This document shows positions 26,498 to 34,982 of a stretch of DNA of 64,000 bases, in pieces. Position 1 is the first letter of the stretch; each line of letters begins with the position of its first letter. Origin of the DNA: Arthrobacter sp. ES3-54 (GTDB lineage Bacteria > Actinomycetota > Actinomycetes > Actinomycetales > Micrococcaceae). The stretch covers positions 1 to 64,000 of the forward strand of contig NZ_JAQFIF010000014.1 in the NCBI RefSeq assembly GCF_029504395.1, given 5' to 3'. Made by a program: the position numbers and the translations under genes. Under the pieces are notes generated by a model. The model saw only the letters and a list, made by a program, of their open reading frames with translations, searched no databases and was not told where the DNA came from.

Positions 26498-27949
26498 CTA
26501 TCGGCCAGATCTGAAAATCCGGTAGCTCCGGGTGCCTTGCGATGGGGCTTTCTGTCGAGTCCGGACCGCCGGCCGCTTGATCGGGTTCTGGATACCGACG
26601 GCGGAAACAATGCCGCCGAGAATGAGCAGCACCGCCGTCACGGCCACCACGCGGTGAAAACCTTCGAGCTCCAGTTTGCCGCCCACCACCAGGCCCACCA
26701 GCGCGATGCCGATCAGACCGGCAACCCTGCTGACGGCGTTATTCACTGCCGAGCCGATGCCGGCCTGCTGTTCCGAAACGGACCCGAGAATGGCGGCGGT
26801 GAGCGGTGCGACGGTCGCCGAGAGCCCGAGCGCGAACAGGAGGATCCCCGGCATCAGTTGGGTCCAATAGTTGATCGGAATTTCAGACTCAAGCATCAGG
26901 AGGTAGCCGACTCCGGCCAGCGCAGGTCCGCCTGCCATGAACCACCGCGGGCCGAACCGTCCGGCCAGGGAACCAAACCATGACGCGAGGAGGATGTTGA
27001 CGATGCTGACTGGGAGCAAAGCAAGAGCGGCCAACGTCGCCGGGTAGCCGGCAACCTGCTGCAGGAAAAGCACAATGATGAATCCCCCGATCGACAGCGC
27101 GGCGTAGACGAAGGCCGTAGCCACATTGCCGACGGCAAAGTTCCGGACGGAGAAGAGGCTGAGCGGCAGGAGCGGCTGCCGCGCGGTCTTTTCCCGCCAA
27201 AGGAACCCGGCGAGGCACAGGATGCCGAGGACGAAGGGCATCATGATGAGCGGGCTCCCCCAGCCATAGTTGCCTTGTTCGATCAACGCGTAGACCGGAC
27301 CGGCCAAACCGAGCACACAGAGCACAGCGCCCGGGTAGTCGATGCTCACCCCCTCCTCGCGAACGTCCTTGGCCCGCAGCACGCCTAAAAGGTACAAGGT
27401 CACAACAATGGGCAGGACGTTGATTCCGAAGACCCAACGCCAGCCCACAGAATCGACGAGCACTCCGCCGAGCAGGGGGCCGGCGATGAAAGCCACGGTG
27501 GTACCAGCTGTCCACTGGCCGATCGCCTTCGCCCGCGGCGCCTCGTCGAAGTTGGACGTGATCAGGGCCAGGGAACTGGGCACCAGCAACGCGCCCGCGA
27601 CGCCTTGAAGCGCCCTGGCCACGACCAGCACCTCGGCTGTGGGTGCCAGCGCACACATCACTGACGTCGCGCCGAACCCGATCAGCCCGGCCCGGAGAAC
27701 CACAACGCGTCCGAGCAAATCGGAAAGCGAGCCGGCGACCAGGATCAGGGAACCCAGGGTGATCAGGTAGGCATCGACAACCCATTGCTGCGTAGTGAGT
27801 CCGCCGCCCAGTTCCCGGGAAATGGCAGGCAGTGCGACGTTGATGACGCTGCTGTCGAGAAAAGACACGAAGGACGCGAGAATCGCGATCCAAAGCACGA
27901 GCCTCTGCGTACGCGCCGACGGTAGGGAACTCACCTTCCCAGTAAACAC
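26498..27949 (-). CDS. MFS exporter (DHA2-like)
   Basis: Major facilitator of about 483 residues starting just before the first helix (LVLWIAILASFVSFLDSSVINVALP). Signature segments: SLSDLLGRVVVLRAG (motif A), ARALQGVAGALLVPSSLALI (motif B), AGPLLGGVLVDSVGWRWVFGINV (motif C, quoted for its GPLLGG core). The open frame extends a further 150 codons upstream but that part is Arg-rich and not membrane-like. GTG 27949 or GTG 27934 is the likely start. Substrate unknown. Confidence 0.85.
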   Translation of the reverse strand: MFTGKVSSLPSARTQRLVLWIAILASFVSFLDSSVINVALPAISRELGGGLTTQQWVVDAYLITLGSLILVAGSLSDLLGRVVVLRAGLIGFGATSVMCALAPTAEVLVVARALQGVAGALLVPSSLALITSNFDEAPRAKAIGQWTAGTTVAFIAGPLLGGVLVDSVGWRWVFGINVLPIVVTLYLLGVLRAKDVREEGVSIDYPGAVLCVLGLAGPVYALIEQGNYGWGSPLIMMPFVLGILCLAGFLWREKTARQPLLPLSLFSVRNFAVGNVATAFVYAALSIGGFIIVLFLQQVAGYPATLAALALLPVSIVNILLASWFGSLAGRFGPRWFMAGGPALAGVGYLLMLESEIPINYWTQLMPGILLFALGLSATVAPLTAAILGSVSEQQAGIGSAVNNAVSRVAGLIGIALVGLVVGGKLELEGFHRVVAVTAVLLILGGIVSAVGIQNPIKRPAVRTRQKAPSQGTRSYRIFRSGR

Positions 27950-28286
27950 CCGCACCCGAGGTAGCCGGACCCGACGGCGCCCAGTTGCCCGCGCCGTGGC
28001 ACCGCCGCTCCTGCGGGCGAGCCTACGCCGACGCCGGGAGGCCAGCAAGGGTGCCTGTAGCGGACGGTAATTTACCCTTGACTTTCGCCTTGGAGCGGAC
28101 AAATGTGGGCTTCCGAGGGCAGCGTCCCCGGCCCGCAGACCGGCCGGGGGGCGACCAGGAAGAGCTTGCGGCGACCCCGCAGCGCGGACCGCAGCGTCGG
28201 CATGTTGACCGTCGTTCGGCAGCGTTCCAGGGTCCATGAGTCTGGTGTCGCCCTGTTCTGGCGCGCCCGACTTAGGGGAGGCCGAG
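27950..28286. other. Intergenic region between MFS and VOC operon
   Basis: Divergent promoter region of 337 bases. The only AT-richer patch is at about 28068-28105, containing TTGACT at 28078-28083 with a weak AAATGT 17 bases later on the forward strand. This may be the start of transcription of the VOC operon. Nothing else supported. Confidence 0.35.
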
Positions 28287-28787
28287 ATGAATAGTGTCGG
28301 TACGAACAGCAAGAGCGCTATCGCCAGCCCGCCGGTGAAGCCCGGAGAGTTCAGGCTCGAGGTCATCGTCGTGCCAGTCTCCGACGTCGACCGGGCCAAG
28401 CGCTTCTACGAGTCCTTGGGCTGGCGGCTGGACGCCGAAGTCGCCGTCGAGGACGGCTACCGACTGATGCAGCTGACGCCTCCAGGTTCCGGCTGCTCGA
28501 TCATCTTCGGTGAGGGCGTCACCTCGGCGCCGCCGGGCTCGGCCCAGGGCCTGCACCTGGCGGTCTACGACATCGACGCCGCCCGGGCCGACCTCGTTTC
28601 GCGCGGGGTCGAGGTCAGCGAGACATTCCACGACACCACGGGCGTCTTCCATCACGCCGGGACCGAGGGACGCCTGGACGGCCCGGCTCCCGGACACCGG
28701 GACTACGGCTCGTTCGCGTCCTTCAGCGACCCGGACGGCAACGGCTGGGTCCTCCAGGAAATCAAGACCCGGCTGCCGGGCCGCTGA
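28287..28787 (+). CDS. VOC family protein
   Basis: Single-module-pair VOC protein of 166 residues: LEVIVVPVSDVDRAKRFYESLGWRLDAE at the start, GLHLAVYDIDAARADLVSRG at the second half, and FSDPDGNGWVLQEI at the end, where the Glu is the usual metal ligand. Start ATG 28287 has AGGGGAG 6 nt upstream. It is the first gene of a three-gene unit with a 55-residue protein and a flavoprotein reductase. Typically annotated as glyoxalase or bleomycin-resistance-like; substrate unknown. Confidence 0.88.
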   Translation: MNSVGTNSKSAIASPPVKPGEFRLEVIVVPVSDVDRAKRFYESLGWRLDAEVAVEDGYRLMQLTPPGSGCSIIFGEGVTSAPPGSAQGLHLAVYDIDAARADLVSRGVEVSETFHDTTGVFHHAGTEGRLDGPAPGHRDYGSFASFSDPDGNGWVLQEIKTRLPGR

Positions 28788-28814
28788 AGCATTCAACGCT
28801 GAAAGGAGAGGCTG

Positions 28815-28982
28815 ATGGCCACCACTTACGAGTCCGTGGGCGAGCTTGCGGACGCCCTCAGGCGCGCCGCGACAGCTCACGGCAAACACGAGGAGCTCAC
28901 CGGCCAGGAGGACGCGAACTGGCCAGACTGGTACGCGCTCTACATGGTGCGCGAGCACGCCGGGGAGGAGCTGCCGACATGA
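28815..28982 (+). CDS. 55-residue protein linked to VOC and flavoprotein genes
   Basis: Small gene with a strong ribosome-binding site (AAAGGAGAG, 4 nt before ATG). The product is acidic and helical: MATTYESVGELADALRRAA, then HGKHEELTGQED and a C-terminal WPDWYALYMVREHAGEELPT. Its TGA overlaps the flavoprotein ATG (ATGA), so translation is coupled. The W..WYA.Y...E..G.ELP end looks like a conserved motif I associate with small actinobacterial proteins beside VOC genes; that association is memory, not a search. Function unknown. Confidence 0.7.
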   Translation: MATTYESVGELADALRRAATAHGKHEELTGQEDANWPDWYALYMVREHAGEELPT

Positions 28983-30352
28983 GCGACTACGACGTCATCG
29001 TGATCGGCGCCGGCTCACCGGGCGAACACTGCGCGGGCGCGCTCGCCGAGGGCGGCCTGCGCGTGGCCGTCGTCGAGCGTGAACTGGTCGGCGGCGAGTG
29101 CTCGTACTGGGCCTGCATCCCGTCCAAGACGCTGTTACGGCCGGGTGAGGCGGTTCATGCGGCACGTGCGGCCGCCGCCACTGCCGACGTCGACGTCGAC
29201 GTCGACGCGGCGCTGGCCTGGCGCGACTTCATGGTCTCGGACTACTCCGACGCCGGGCAGGAACGCTGGCTGGCCGATCACGGCATCGACCTGCTGCGCG
29301 GCACCGGGCGGCTCGCCGGTACGGGCGCCGTCGAGGTCGACGGCGTGCGCCACACCGCCGGCCATGTGGTCCTCGCCAATGGTGCCGAACCCGTTATCCC
29401 CCCGGTCCCAGGCCTGAGCGGGATGGAGGGTGTCTGGACGAGCCGCGAGGCGACCTCCATGAAGGCCGTTCCCCGCCGCCTGCTCATCCTCGGCGGCGGC
29501 CCGGTCGGCGTCGAAATGGCCCAGGCAGTCCGCAGGCTCGGCGGAGAGGTGGCATTGGCGGACATGTCGGCGCATGTCCTCGGCCGGGAGCCGGCACCGC
29601 TGGGCGAGGCCCTCGGTGAGGTGTTGAGCCGCGAGGGCATCGAGCTCGTTTTGTCCGCGCGCGCGTCCGCAGCACGGCGCGAGGGCGGGGACTTTGTGGT
29701 GGAGTTCGACGACGGGCGTGAACTCCGCGGTGACCGGCTGCTCGTCGCCACGGGGCGGCGCCCGCGCATCCGCGGGATCGGCCTGGAGAGTGTCGGCGTC
29801 GAGCCGGAGGCCCATGGAGTACCTGTCGACGCGCGCCTGCGTGTGGCCGAGGGCCTATGGGCGATCGGCGACGTCACCGGCATCTGGCCGCTGACCCACG
29901 TGGGGAAGTACCAGGGCGATATCGTCGCCGCGAACATCCTCGGGGAGCCGCGAGTGGCCAACTATGAGGCCGTCCCGCGCGTCGCCTACACGGACCCGCA
30001 GGCCGCTGCGGTGGGTGCCGCCGACGGCCGCTTCAGCGCCACAGTCCCGGTCTCGGAACTTCCCAAGACCGCTACCTACACGCGCGGCTACGCCGAGAGC
30101 AACGGCTTCCTCACGCTCGTCAGCGACGGCGACCGGCTTACCGGCGCATACGCGCTCGGCCCGGAGGCCGGCGAGTGGCTGCAGCAGGCGACCCTGGCGA
30201 TTCGGGCGCATATCCCCTTCGACGTCCTGAGCGACACCATCCAGCCGTTCCCGACATTTTCAGAGATCTACATCGCCGCCCTTAAAGCCCTCCGCGAACA
30301 AATAGCGGCCAGCCACAAGCTCATGGGCGCGGGACCACAAACGGCGGGCTGA
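28979..30352 (+). CDS. FAD-dependent pyridine nucleotide-disulfide oxidoreductase
   Basis: Flavoprotein of 457 residues like mercuric reductase/dihydrolipoamide dehydrogenase. FAD motif VIVIGAGSPGEHCA, redox pair in GGECSYWACIPSK (Cys-x4-Cys, about residues 40-52), NAD(P) motif LILGGGPVGVEMA, FAD motif GLWAIGDVTG and a dimerisation domain with VAYTDPQAAAVG. The C-terminal catalytic region reads QPFPTFSE instead of HxHPTxSE: the base His is absent while the Glu is kept. It may therefore not act on dithiols in the standard way. Last gene of the VOC/55-aa operon. Confidence 0.88.
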   Translation: MSDYDVIVIGAGSPGEHCAGALAEGGLRVAVVERELVGGECSYWACIPSKTLLRPGEAVHAARAAAATADVDVDVDAALAWRDFMVSDYSDAGQERWLADHGIDLLRGTGRLAGTGAVEVDGVRHTAGHVVLANGAEPVIPPVPGLSGMEGVWTSREATSMKAVPRRLLILGGGPVGVEMAQAVRRLGGEVALADMSAHVLGREPAPLGEALGEVLSREGIELVLSARASAARREGGDFVVEFDDGRELRGDRLLVATGRRPRIRGIGLESVGVEPEAHGVPVDARLRVAEGLWAIGDVTGIWPLTHVGKYQGDIVAANILGEPRVANYEAVPRVAYTDPQAAAVGAADGRFSATVPVSELPKTATYTRGYAESNGFLTLVSDGDRLTGAYALGPEAGEWLQQATLAIRAHIPFDVLSDTIQPFPTFSEIYIAALKALREQIAASHKLMGAGPQTAG

Positions 30353-30461
30353 TGACTCACAAGCGCCATCAAATTTGCCATTCTGACAACTGGGAAGCTC
30401 GCAACCGCTGAGCCAGGCAGTTGACCGATGAAATTTTGGCAGGAGAAGAGGGAAGGCCGCC

Positions 30462-30760
30462 ATGGAGTTTCTGACCCACCTCGTCACCACTGTGCCCGAC
30501 GGAACGCGGGACGCAACCGTGGACGAAACCAGGTCACGGAAGCGATCAGGGCGGCAGAACTAGCGGCCGAAGGTCATCTTCTCCGGCTGTGGAAGCCCCC
30601 GGCGGCCCCGGGTGAGTGGCGAAGTCTTGGCCTTTGGAGTGCGGAAAATGAGAGCGAGCTGATGGGCGTCCTCGCAAGCCTGCCTTTGCACGTATGGATG
30701 ACGGTCGAAATCATCCCCCTGCAGCCGCACCCTAACGACCCCGCAAGCAAGAAGGCCTGA
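30462..30760 (+). pseudogene. Muconolactone delta-isomerase-like gene with frameshift
   Basis: ATG 30462 follows GGAAGG. The first 26 codons read MEFLTHLVTTVPDGTRD and so on, as in muconolactone isomerase-like proteins. The frame then breaks at about 30540 and the family continuation EAIRAAELAAEGHLLRLW ... LGLWSAENESELMGVLASLP ... PLQPHPND is in another frame to the TGA at 30760. One missing base near CACGGAAG restores a 100-residue protein of normal length. Real loss or sequence error; no catechol-pathway genes are adjacent. Confidence 0.75.
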
Positions 30761-30798
30761 ACGGTTGAATTCGCAAGCCACGCTACGGCTGGTAGTAC

Positions 30799-31923
30799 TT
30801 GGTACCCGTTGAAGTATCCTCGCCGGAGCAGCTCGTTCAGGTGGAGGGCGCGAAAGGGGAACAGTGTTCACAATCGAAGAACTCCATTCCGCGCAGCCTG
30901 GATAGCGCGGATGCGACGCCGTTTGAAGAGATGGTTGCGGTCAGGAACGCGGTTGAGACTCAGATTCTTGGCGGTGACGTGCTGTCGCACAGCGCGGTGG
31001 AGTTGTTGCCAGGATTCCGCAACGTATACAAACCCCGCCGCCTGTTCGTTGCCGGTGTGGGTGGCCGCATGGTTGGCCGCGCCGTCGTATCGTGGCTGGC
31101 TTCGGTGAACTCCCCCGTCAGTTCTGTCAACGTTGAAGTGCTCCGCAGACACAGGGGACGCGGCATTGGAACTGCGCTGCTTGACCGAATGGAGCGCATC
31201 GCCCGCGAGTCCGGCCGCGCCACCGTCCAGAGCCATGTTGAGCACTCAGCATTGACCGGCGGATCAGTGATCAGTCCGCCCACCAGGTTCGGTCAGCTCT
31301 CTCTTGATGACGACCCCGGCGTACGGTTCCTCGCGAATCGAGGCTACGTCCTTGAACAAATCAAGAGGATCAGTTTCCTGGGCCTGCCAATGGATGCCGC
31401 CCGCCTCAACGAACTCGTGCAAACCGCCCAACGCGCGGCCGATCCGGTGTACGCGTTGGTGGAATGGACCGGGGCCACGCCCAACCGCTGGCTGACGGAC
31501 GTGGCATGGCTGAAGACCCGGATGAGCACCGACAATCCGACGGCGGGATTGGATTCGGTGGAAGATCCTTGGGACGAGGCAAGACTCCTCCAACGTGATC
31601 GAGACCAGCAGGCGAGTGGTCGCAGCCTTTTCACTGTCGCCGTGGAACACCTTCCCTCGGGGCGGGTTGCGGGCTTTAGCGAGTTGTCCCTTCCCGACGT
31701 TGGACGCGCCGCCCGCCAGGAGGACACCCTGGTCCTGTCAGAGCATCGGGGTCTACGACTCGGCATGCTGCTCAAGGCCGCGAATTTTCGGCAGCTCGGG
31801 GCCCGGGCGGATCTCATCTACACCTTCAATGCGGAGGAGAACCGCCCGATGCTGGCCGTGAATGAAGCGGTTGGCTTCAGGCCCGCGGGCTTCGGAGGAG
31901 GGTGGCGAAAGGTACTGATCTGA
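30799..31923 (+). CDS. GNAT protein with two acetyltransferase modules
   Basis: Protein of up to 374 residues. The N-terminal GNAT module has the acetyl-CoA loop in VLRRHRGRGIGTALLDRMERIA (core RGRGIGTALL). A second, less conserved module follows, with DTLVLSEHRGLRLGMLLKAA and FNAEENRPMLAVNEAVGFRPAG. This tandem layout is seen in mycothiol synthase-like and antibiotic-acetylating GNATs. The start TTG 30799 has no clear ribosome-binding site; a shorter product is possible. Confidence 0.8.
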   Translation: MVPVEVSSPEQLVQVEGAKGEQCSQSKNSIPRSLDSADATPFEEMVAVRNAVETQILGGDVLSHSAVELLPGFRNVYKPRRLFVAGVGGRMVGRAVVSWLASVNSPVSSVNVEVLRRHRGRGIGTALLDRMERIARESGRATVQSHVEHSALTGGSVISPPTRFGQLSLDDDPGVRFLANRGYVLEQIKRISFLGLPMDAARLNELVQTAQRAADPVYALVEWTGATPNRWLTDVAWLKTRMSTDNPTAGLDSVEDPWDEARLLQRDRDQQASGRSLFTVAVEHLPSGRVAGFSELSLPDVGRAARQEDTLVLSEHRGLRLGMLLKAANFRQLGARADLIYTFNAEENRPMLAVNEAVGFRPAGFGGGWRKVLI

Positions 31924-32328
31924 CCCTCGTCCGTTGGCGCGAACCCTGTTCCGGAGCCGACGCGGCCCTGACGGGCTCGAGACGTGCCGGTGGGAATAGG
32001 ATCAAACCGCCCAGCTCAGTGATCTCGCACGGGAGCTTCAGCAGGAGGTCGACGTCCACGCCGTGCTCTCCGGCAGAGATAGCCACTCACCCCACATCCG
32101 AGCCCTGAGAATCCCTGACCAGCCAAGCAATGACTTACCGCACGCGACGTTCGCCCGCCGCGGGCCGTCTCGAGGTCGTGTTTTTCCACCCTGATTGTCG
32201 ATGACAGGAAACGGGGAGCCCGCTGACTGGACCGGGAGTAGGTTTGTATGTCTGGTCTCTGCCCCGCCGTTGCCATATCGTTGGGGCACCGATTACATTC
32301 GACCGGCGGAGCCCCGCATCGGAGGTAC
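31924..32328. other. Intergenic region before the Mo-oxidoreductase operon
   Basis: No gene firmly supported in 405 bases. On the leftward strand 32086-31970 reads as GC3-rich coding-like sequence (MAISAGEHGVDVDLLLKLP...) without a recognisable family, perhaps a relic. The last part before the ATG at 32329 carries GGAGG at 32321-32325. I saw no convincing Moco riboswitch fold by eye. Confidence 0.4.
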
Positions 32329-32925
32329 ATGATGGGAATCATCTCGTCTGGTTTTCATGGAAAACGGCGCACCGATAACCCAGCGTTACCACCCGGCCAA
32401 TACGAAACAGCAAGCTTTCCCGTGCTGACGGCGGGCCCTGCACCCTATATCGCCACCGCTGACTGGGAATTCTTCATTACAACAGAGACTGGGCAGCGCC
32501 GCGCCTGGACCTGGGATGAGTTCCTGGCGCTGCCGCAGGTTGATATCCGGACCGACATTCATTGCGTGACCAGCTGGTCCAAGCTGGGCACCTCGTGGCG
32601 CGGGGTGTCCCTGGACACCTTGTTCGAGGACATGGAAACAACGTCCGAGTTCACCACGGCTCACTCCTACGGCGGCTATACGACCAATGTCCCGTTGCAG
32701 GACCTGCTGGACGGCCAGGCATGGGTGGCCTGGGAATTCGACGGTGAGCCACTGGAACGGGCCCACGGCGGCCCCGCCCGCCTGCTGGTACCCCACTTGT
32801 ACTTTTGGAAGAGTGCGAAGTGGATCAATGGCATCGAACTGATGCCGCATGATGTTCCCGGCTTCTGGGAATCCAACGGGTACCACATCTACGGCGACCC
32901 GTGGCGCGAGGAGCGCTACTCATGA
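32329..32925 (+). CDS. Sulfite-oxidase-like molybdopterin oxidoreductase
   Basis: Mo-cofactor protein of 198 residues lacking haem and dimerisation domains. The Mo-ligand Cys is in DIHCVTSWSKLGTSWRGV, followed by AHSYGGYTTNVPLQDLLDG and HGGPARLLVPHLYFWKSAKWI (core GGPARLLVP), all typical of the sulfite oxidase fold. No Tat or Sec signal is visible, so it is probably cytoplasmic. GGAGG directly supports ATG 32329. It is cotranscribed with a ferredoxin-reductase-like flavoprotein and a zinc-ribbon protein, which likely complete an electron-transfer unit. Confidence 0.9.
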   Translation: MMGIISSGFHGKRRTDNPALPPGQYETASFPVLTAGPAPYIATADWEFFITTETGQRRAWTWDEFLALPQVDIRTDIHCVTSWSKLGTSWRGVSLDTLFEDMETTSEFTTAHSYGGYTTNVPLQDLLDGQAWVAWEFDGEPLERAHGGPARLLVPHLYFWKSAKWINGIELMPHDVPGFWESNGYHIYGDPWREERYS

Positions 32926-32935
32926 GGCAAGACAC

Positions 32936-33673
32936 ATGAGCACCCTGTGGCGCGCCGCCGACGTCGTCAGCGGCGTTCCCGAAACGGAATCGTCCAGAAC
33001 CATCGGGCTGCGCGTGGACGGTCTGAACGGCAACCTTGCCGGCCAGCACATCGATATCCGGCTCACAGCCGACGACGGCTACACGGCAGTGCGGTCCTAC
33101 TCCGTGGCTACAGCCGGGATGGACGAAATCCTGGAGATCACGGTCGACGAATTGACCAATGGGGAGGTCTCCCCCTATCTGGTCAGAGACCTGATGGTCG
33201 GAGACCAGTTGGAGATCCGGGGCCCCGTCGGCGGCTGGTTCGTGTGGCGCCCGACGGACCCGAACCCGGTTCAGCTGATCGCCGGAGGATCCGGCATCGT
33301 CCCGCTCATGTCCATGATCCGCGCCCACGAGGCATCCGAGAATCCCTCACAGTTCCGGTTGCTGTACTCGCTCAAATCACCCGAGGCAGGGTTCTATCGG
33401 GAGGAGCTGCTCACCCTGAGCCAGGAATCTCCCAAGCTGACCGTCGACTACTTCTATACACGCAAAGTCCCGGAGGGCTGGCCTAGCCCCCCAAAGCGAC
33501 TCACCGCTGAAACACTGTTGGCAAACATCCTGCAGGCGGACGTTGCCCCCGACATTTTCATCTGCGGTCAGACGATGTTTGTCGAGACGGTCACGGAGTG
33601 GCTGGTGCGGGCGGGGTATCCGACCGCCTCGATCAAAACCGAACGCTTCGGCGGAACGGGAGGAATACGGTGA
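32936..33673 (+). CDS. Ferredoxin/oxygenase reductase-like flavoprotein
   Basis: FNR-family protein of 245 residues with an FAD-binding part (RSYSVATAG for the flavin RxYS motif, about residues 55-63) and an NAD(P)-binding part (LIAGGSGIVPLMSMIR, then DIFICGQTMFVETVTEWL). There is no 2Fe-2S domain. It starts 10 bp after the Mo-protein stop and probably passes electrons between NAD(P)H and that protein. Its TGA overlaps the next gene as GTGA. Confidence 0.88.
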   Translation: MSTLWRAADVVSGVPETESSRTIGLRVDGLNGNLAGQHIDIRLTADDGYTAVRSYSVATAGMDEILEITVDELTNGEVSPYLVRDLMVGDQLEIRGPVGGWFVWRPTDPNPVQLIAGGSGIVPLMSMIRAHEASENPSQFRLLYSLKSPEAGFYREELLTLSQESPKLTVDYFYTRKVPEGWPSPPKRLTAETLLANILQADVAPDIFICGQTMFVETVTEWLVRAGYPTASIKTERFGGTGGIR

Positions 33674-34017
33674 CTGGCAACAACGGCTCCGCAACCCCTG
33701 GTGCTGAGGACCCGCGCCTCGAGGACCAGGACATCGCCGGAACCGCAGGCAATCCAATACCTTATCTTGACGGGAACGCGGCGGCAGGACCGCTGTGGGA
33801 ATTGTTCCGCATTGACATCATTGCGGCGATCGGTCGGTGCAAGAACTGTGGCGCTGTGAGGGTCTTCGGGGAAGCAGCGGTCTATGCCGACGCACCGGGA
33901 ATAGTTGTGCGGTGCAGTTCCTGTGGGGGCGTCTTGCTGCGTCTCGTAGAGACTCCGACCAAATTCTGGCTCGATGTCAGTGGACTCAGCTACCTTCAGA
34001 TCGACCGGGAGAGCTAA
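33670..34017 (+). CDS. DUF6510-type zinc-ribbon protein
   Basis: Protein of 115 residues with two CxxC knuckles, CKNCG (about residue 58) and CSSCG (about residue 80), which would bind one zinc or iron. The start is GTG 33670, overlapping the TGA of the reductase gene. Third and last gene of the operon; this trio is recurrent in actinobacteria in my recollection. Its role is unknown, possibly a small redox or assembly partner of the Mo protein. Confidence 0.8.
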   Translation: MTGNNGSATPGAEDPRLEDQDIAGTAGNPIPYLDGNAAAGPLWELFRIDIIAAIGRCKNCGAVRVFGEAAVYADAPGIVVRCSSCGGVLLRLVETPTKFWLDVSGLSYLQIDRES

Positions 34018-34089
34018 GGCACGACTCTGGTTTCCGCCCCGCCGTGCTCAGGACCCCGGACGCGGACTGTGTGGAGGTAATCTGCGACG

Positions 34090-34260
34090 ATGCTGAACAT
34101 CCTCAACCCTTGCCGCCTGTTCATCATGGGTGCTAGCGGATCGGGAACCACAACACTCGGCCGGGCAATCGCCAACGAATGGGCAGTACCCCACGCCGAC
34201 GCCGACGATTAATTCTGGCAGCCGACATCAACGCCCTACCGGGACCAGCGGGCCCCTTGC
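34090..34260 (+). pseudogene. P-loop kinase N-terminal relic with premature TAA
   Basis: Begins CRLFIMGASGSGTTTLGRAIA, a Walker A loop as in adenylate-kinase-like ATPases, and continues to VPHADADD, where TAA (34210-34212) replaces the expected Tyr codon. The frame then carries on as FWQPTSTPYRDQR, the usual DDYFW.PT.PPY continuation, and fades at about 34260. So the gene has both a nonsense change and a 3' loss. Confidence 0.7.
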
Positions 34261-34337
34261 CGGTGGACCGCCTAGTTCATGCAGTTTCACGGGCTCATTC
34301 TGCCGGAACGACCGCGGCCGCGGTTAGGCTTGCAGCC

Positions 34338-34970
34338 ATGGCGATCATTCATCAGGCAGAACTGCGGCCGACGAAACTTGAACTACTCGAAGGGTGGCTG
34401 CCCCGCCAGCCCTGGTTCACCGAGCCGGGCACGGCAGGACTGCGCAAAGTCGGCTCCTACCGGTTCGACGACCCCGCCGGCGAAGTCGGCATAGAAACGA
34501 TCATCGTCTCGGTGGGCACCTCCACCGTTCAAGTTCCGCTCACCTACAGGGCCCGGCCCCTGACCGGCGCGGAACCGTGGCTGGTCGGAACGATGCAGCA
34601 CTCGGTTCTCGGCCCCAGATGGGTTTACGACGCCTGCGCCGATCCCATCTACGTCGCAGCATTGGCCGCGAGCATCATGCTGGGCCGGCCGCAGGCAGAG
34701 CAATACCTCCAAAAAGGGGGAACACAAGAACTCCTGGCCCAGTCAGTCTTCGTGCACAGCACCGGACCGAAACTCGATGCAGTTCCGGACGTCTCTTCGG
34801 CCACCCCACGCACCATCGACGACGGCACGGCTATCGAGACTGCCGGCCTCCACATAATCGTTGTCCGGCGACTGGACCTTAGCGGGCAGCCAGTCGACCG
34901 GCTCACGTTGACCGGTACCTGGGAAGGACAAAAGAACAGCGTCAAACTCGCCGCCATAAGCGAGGCCTGA
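34338..34970 (+). CDS. Maltokinase N-terminal-cap-like domain protein
   Basis: Protein of 210 residues resembling stand-alone copies of the cap domain found at the N-terminus of maltokinase: AELRPTKLELLEGWLPRQPWF at the start, SYRFDDPAGEVGIETIIV, VPLTYRARPL, and GTMQHSVLGPRWVYDACADPIYV (core QHSVLG.RWVYD). Such proteins are usually called 1,4-alpha-glucan branching protein by transfer, but no catalytic domain is present. ATG 34338 matches the family start. Role unknown. Confidence 0.75.
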   Translation: MAIIHQAELRPTKLELLEGWLPRQPWFTEPGTAGLRKVGSYRFDDPAGEVGIETIIVSVGTSTVQVPLTYRARPLTGAEPWLVGTMQHSVLGPRWVYDACADPIYVAALAASIMLGRPQAEQYLQKGGTQELLAQSVFVHSTGPKLDAVPDVSSATPRTIDDGTAIETAGLHIIVVRRLDLSGQPVDRLTLTGTWEGQKNSVKLAAISEA

Positions 34971-34982
34971 CATTCTCGTGAC

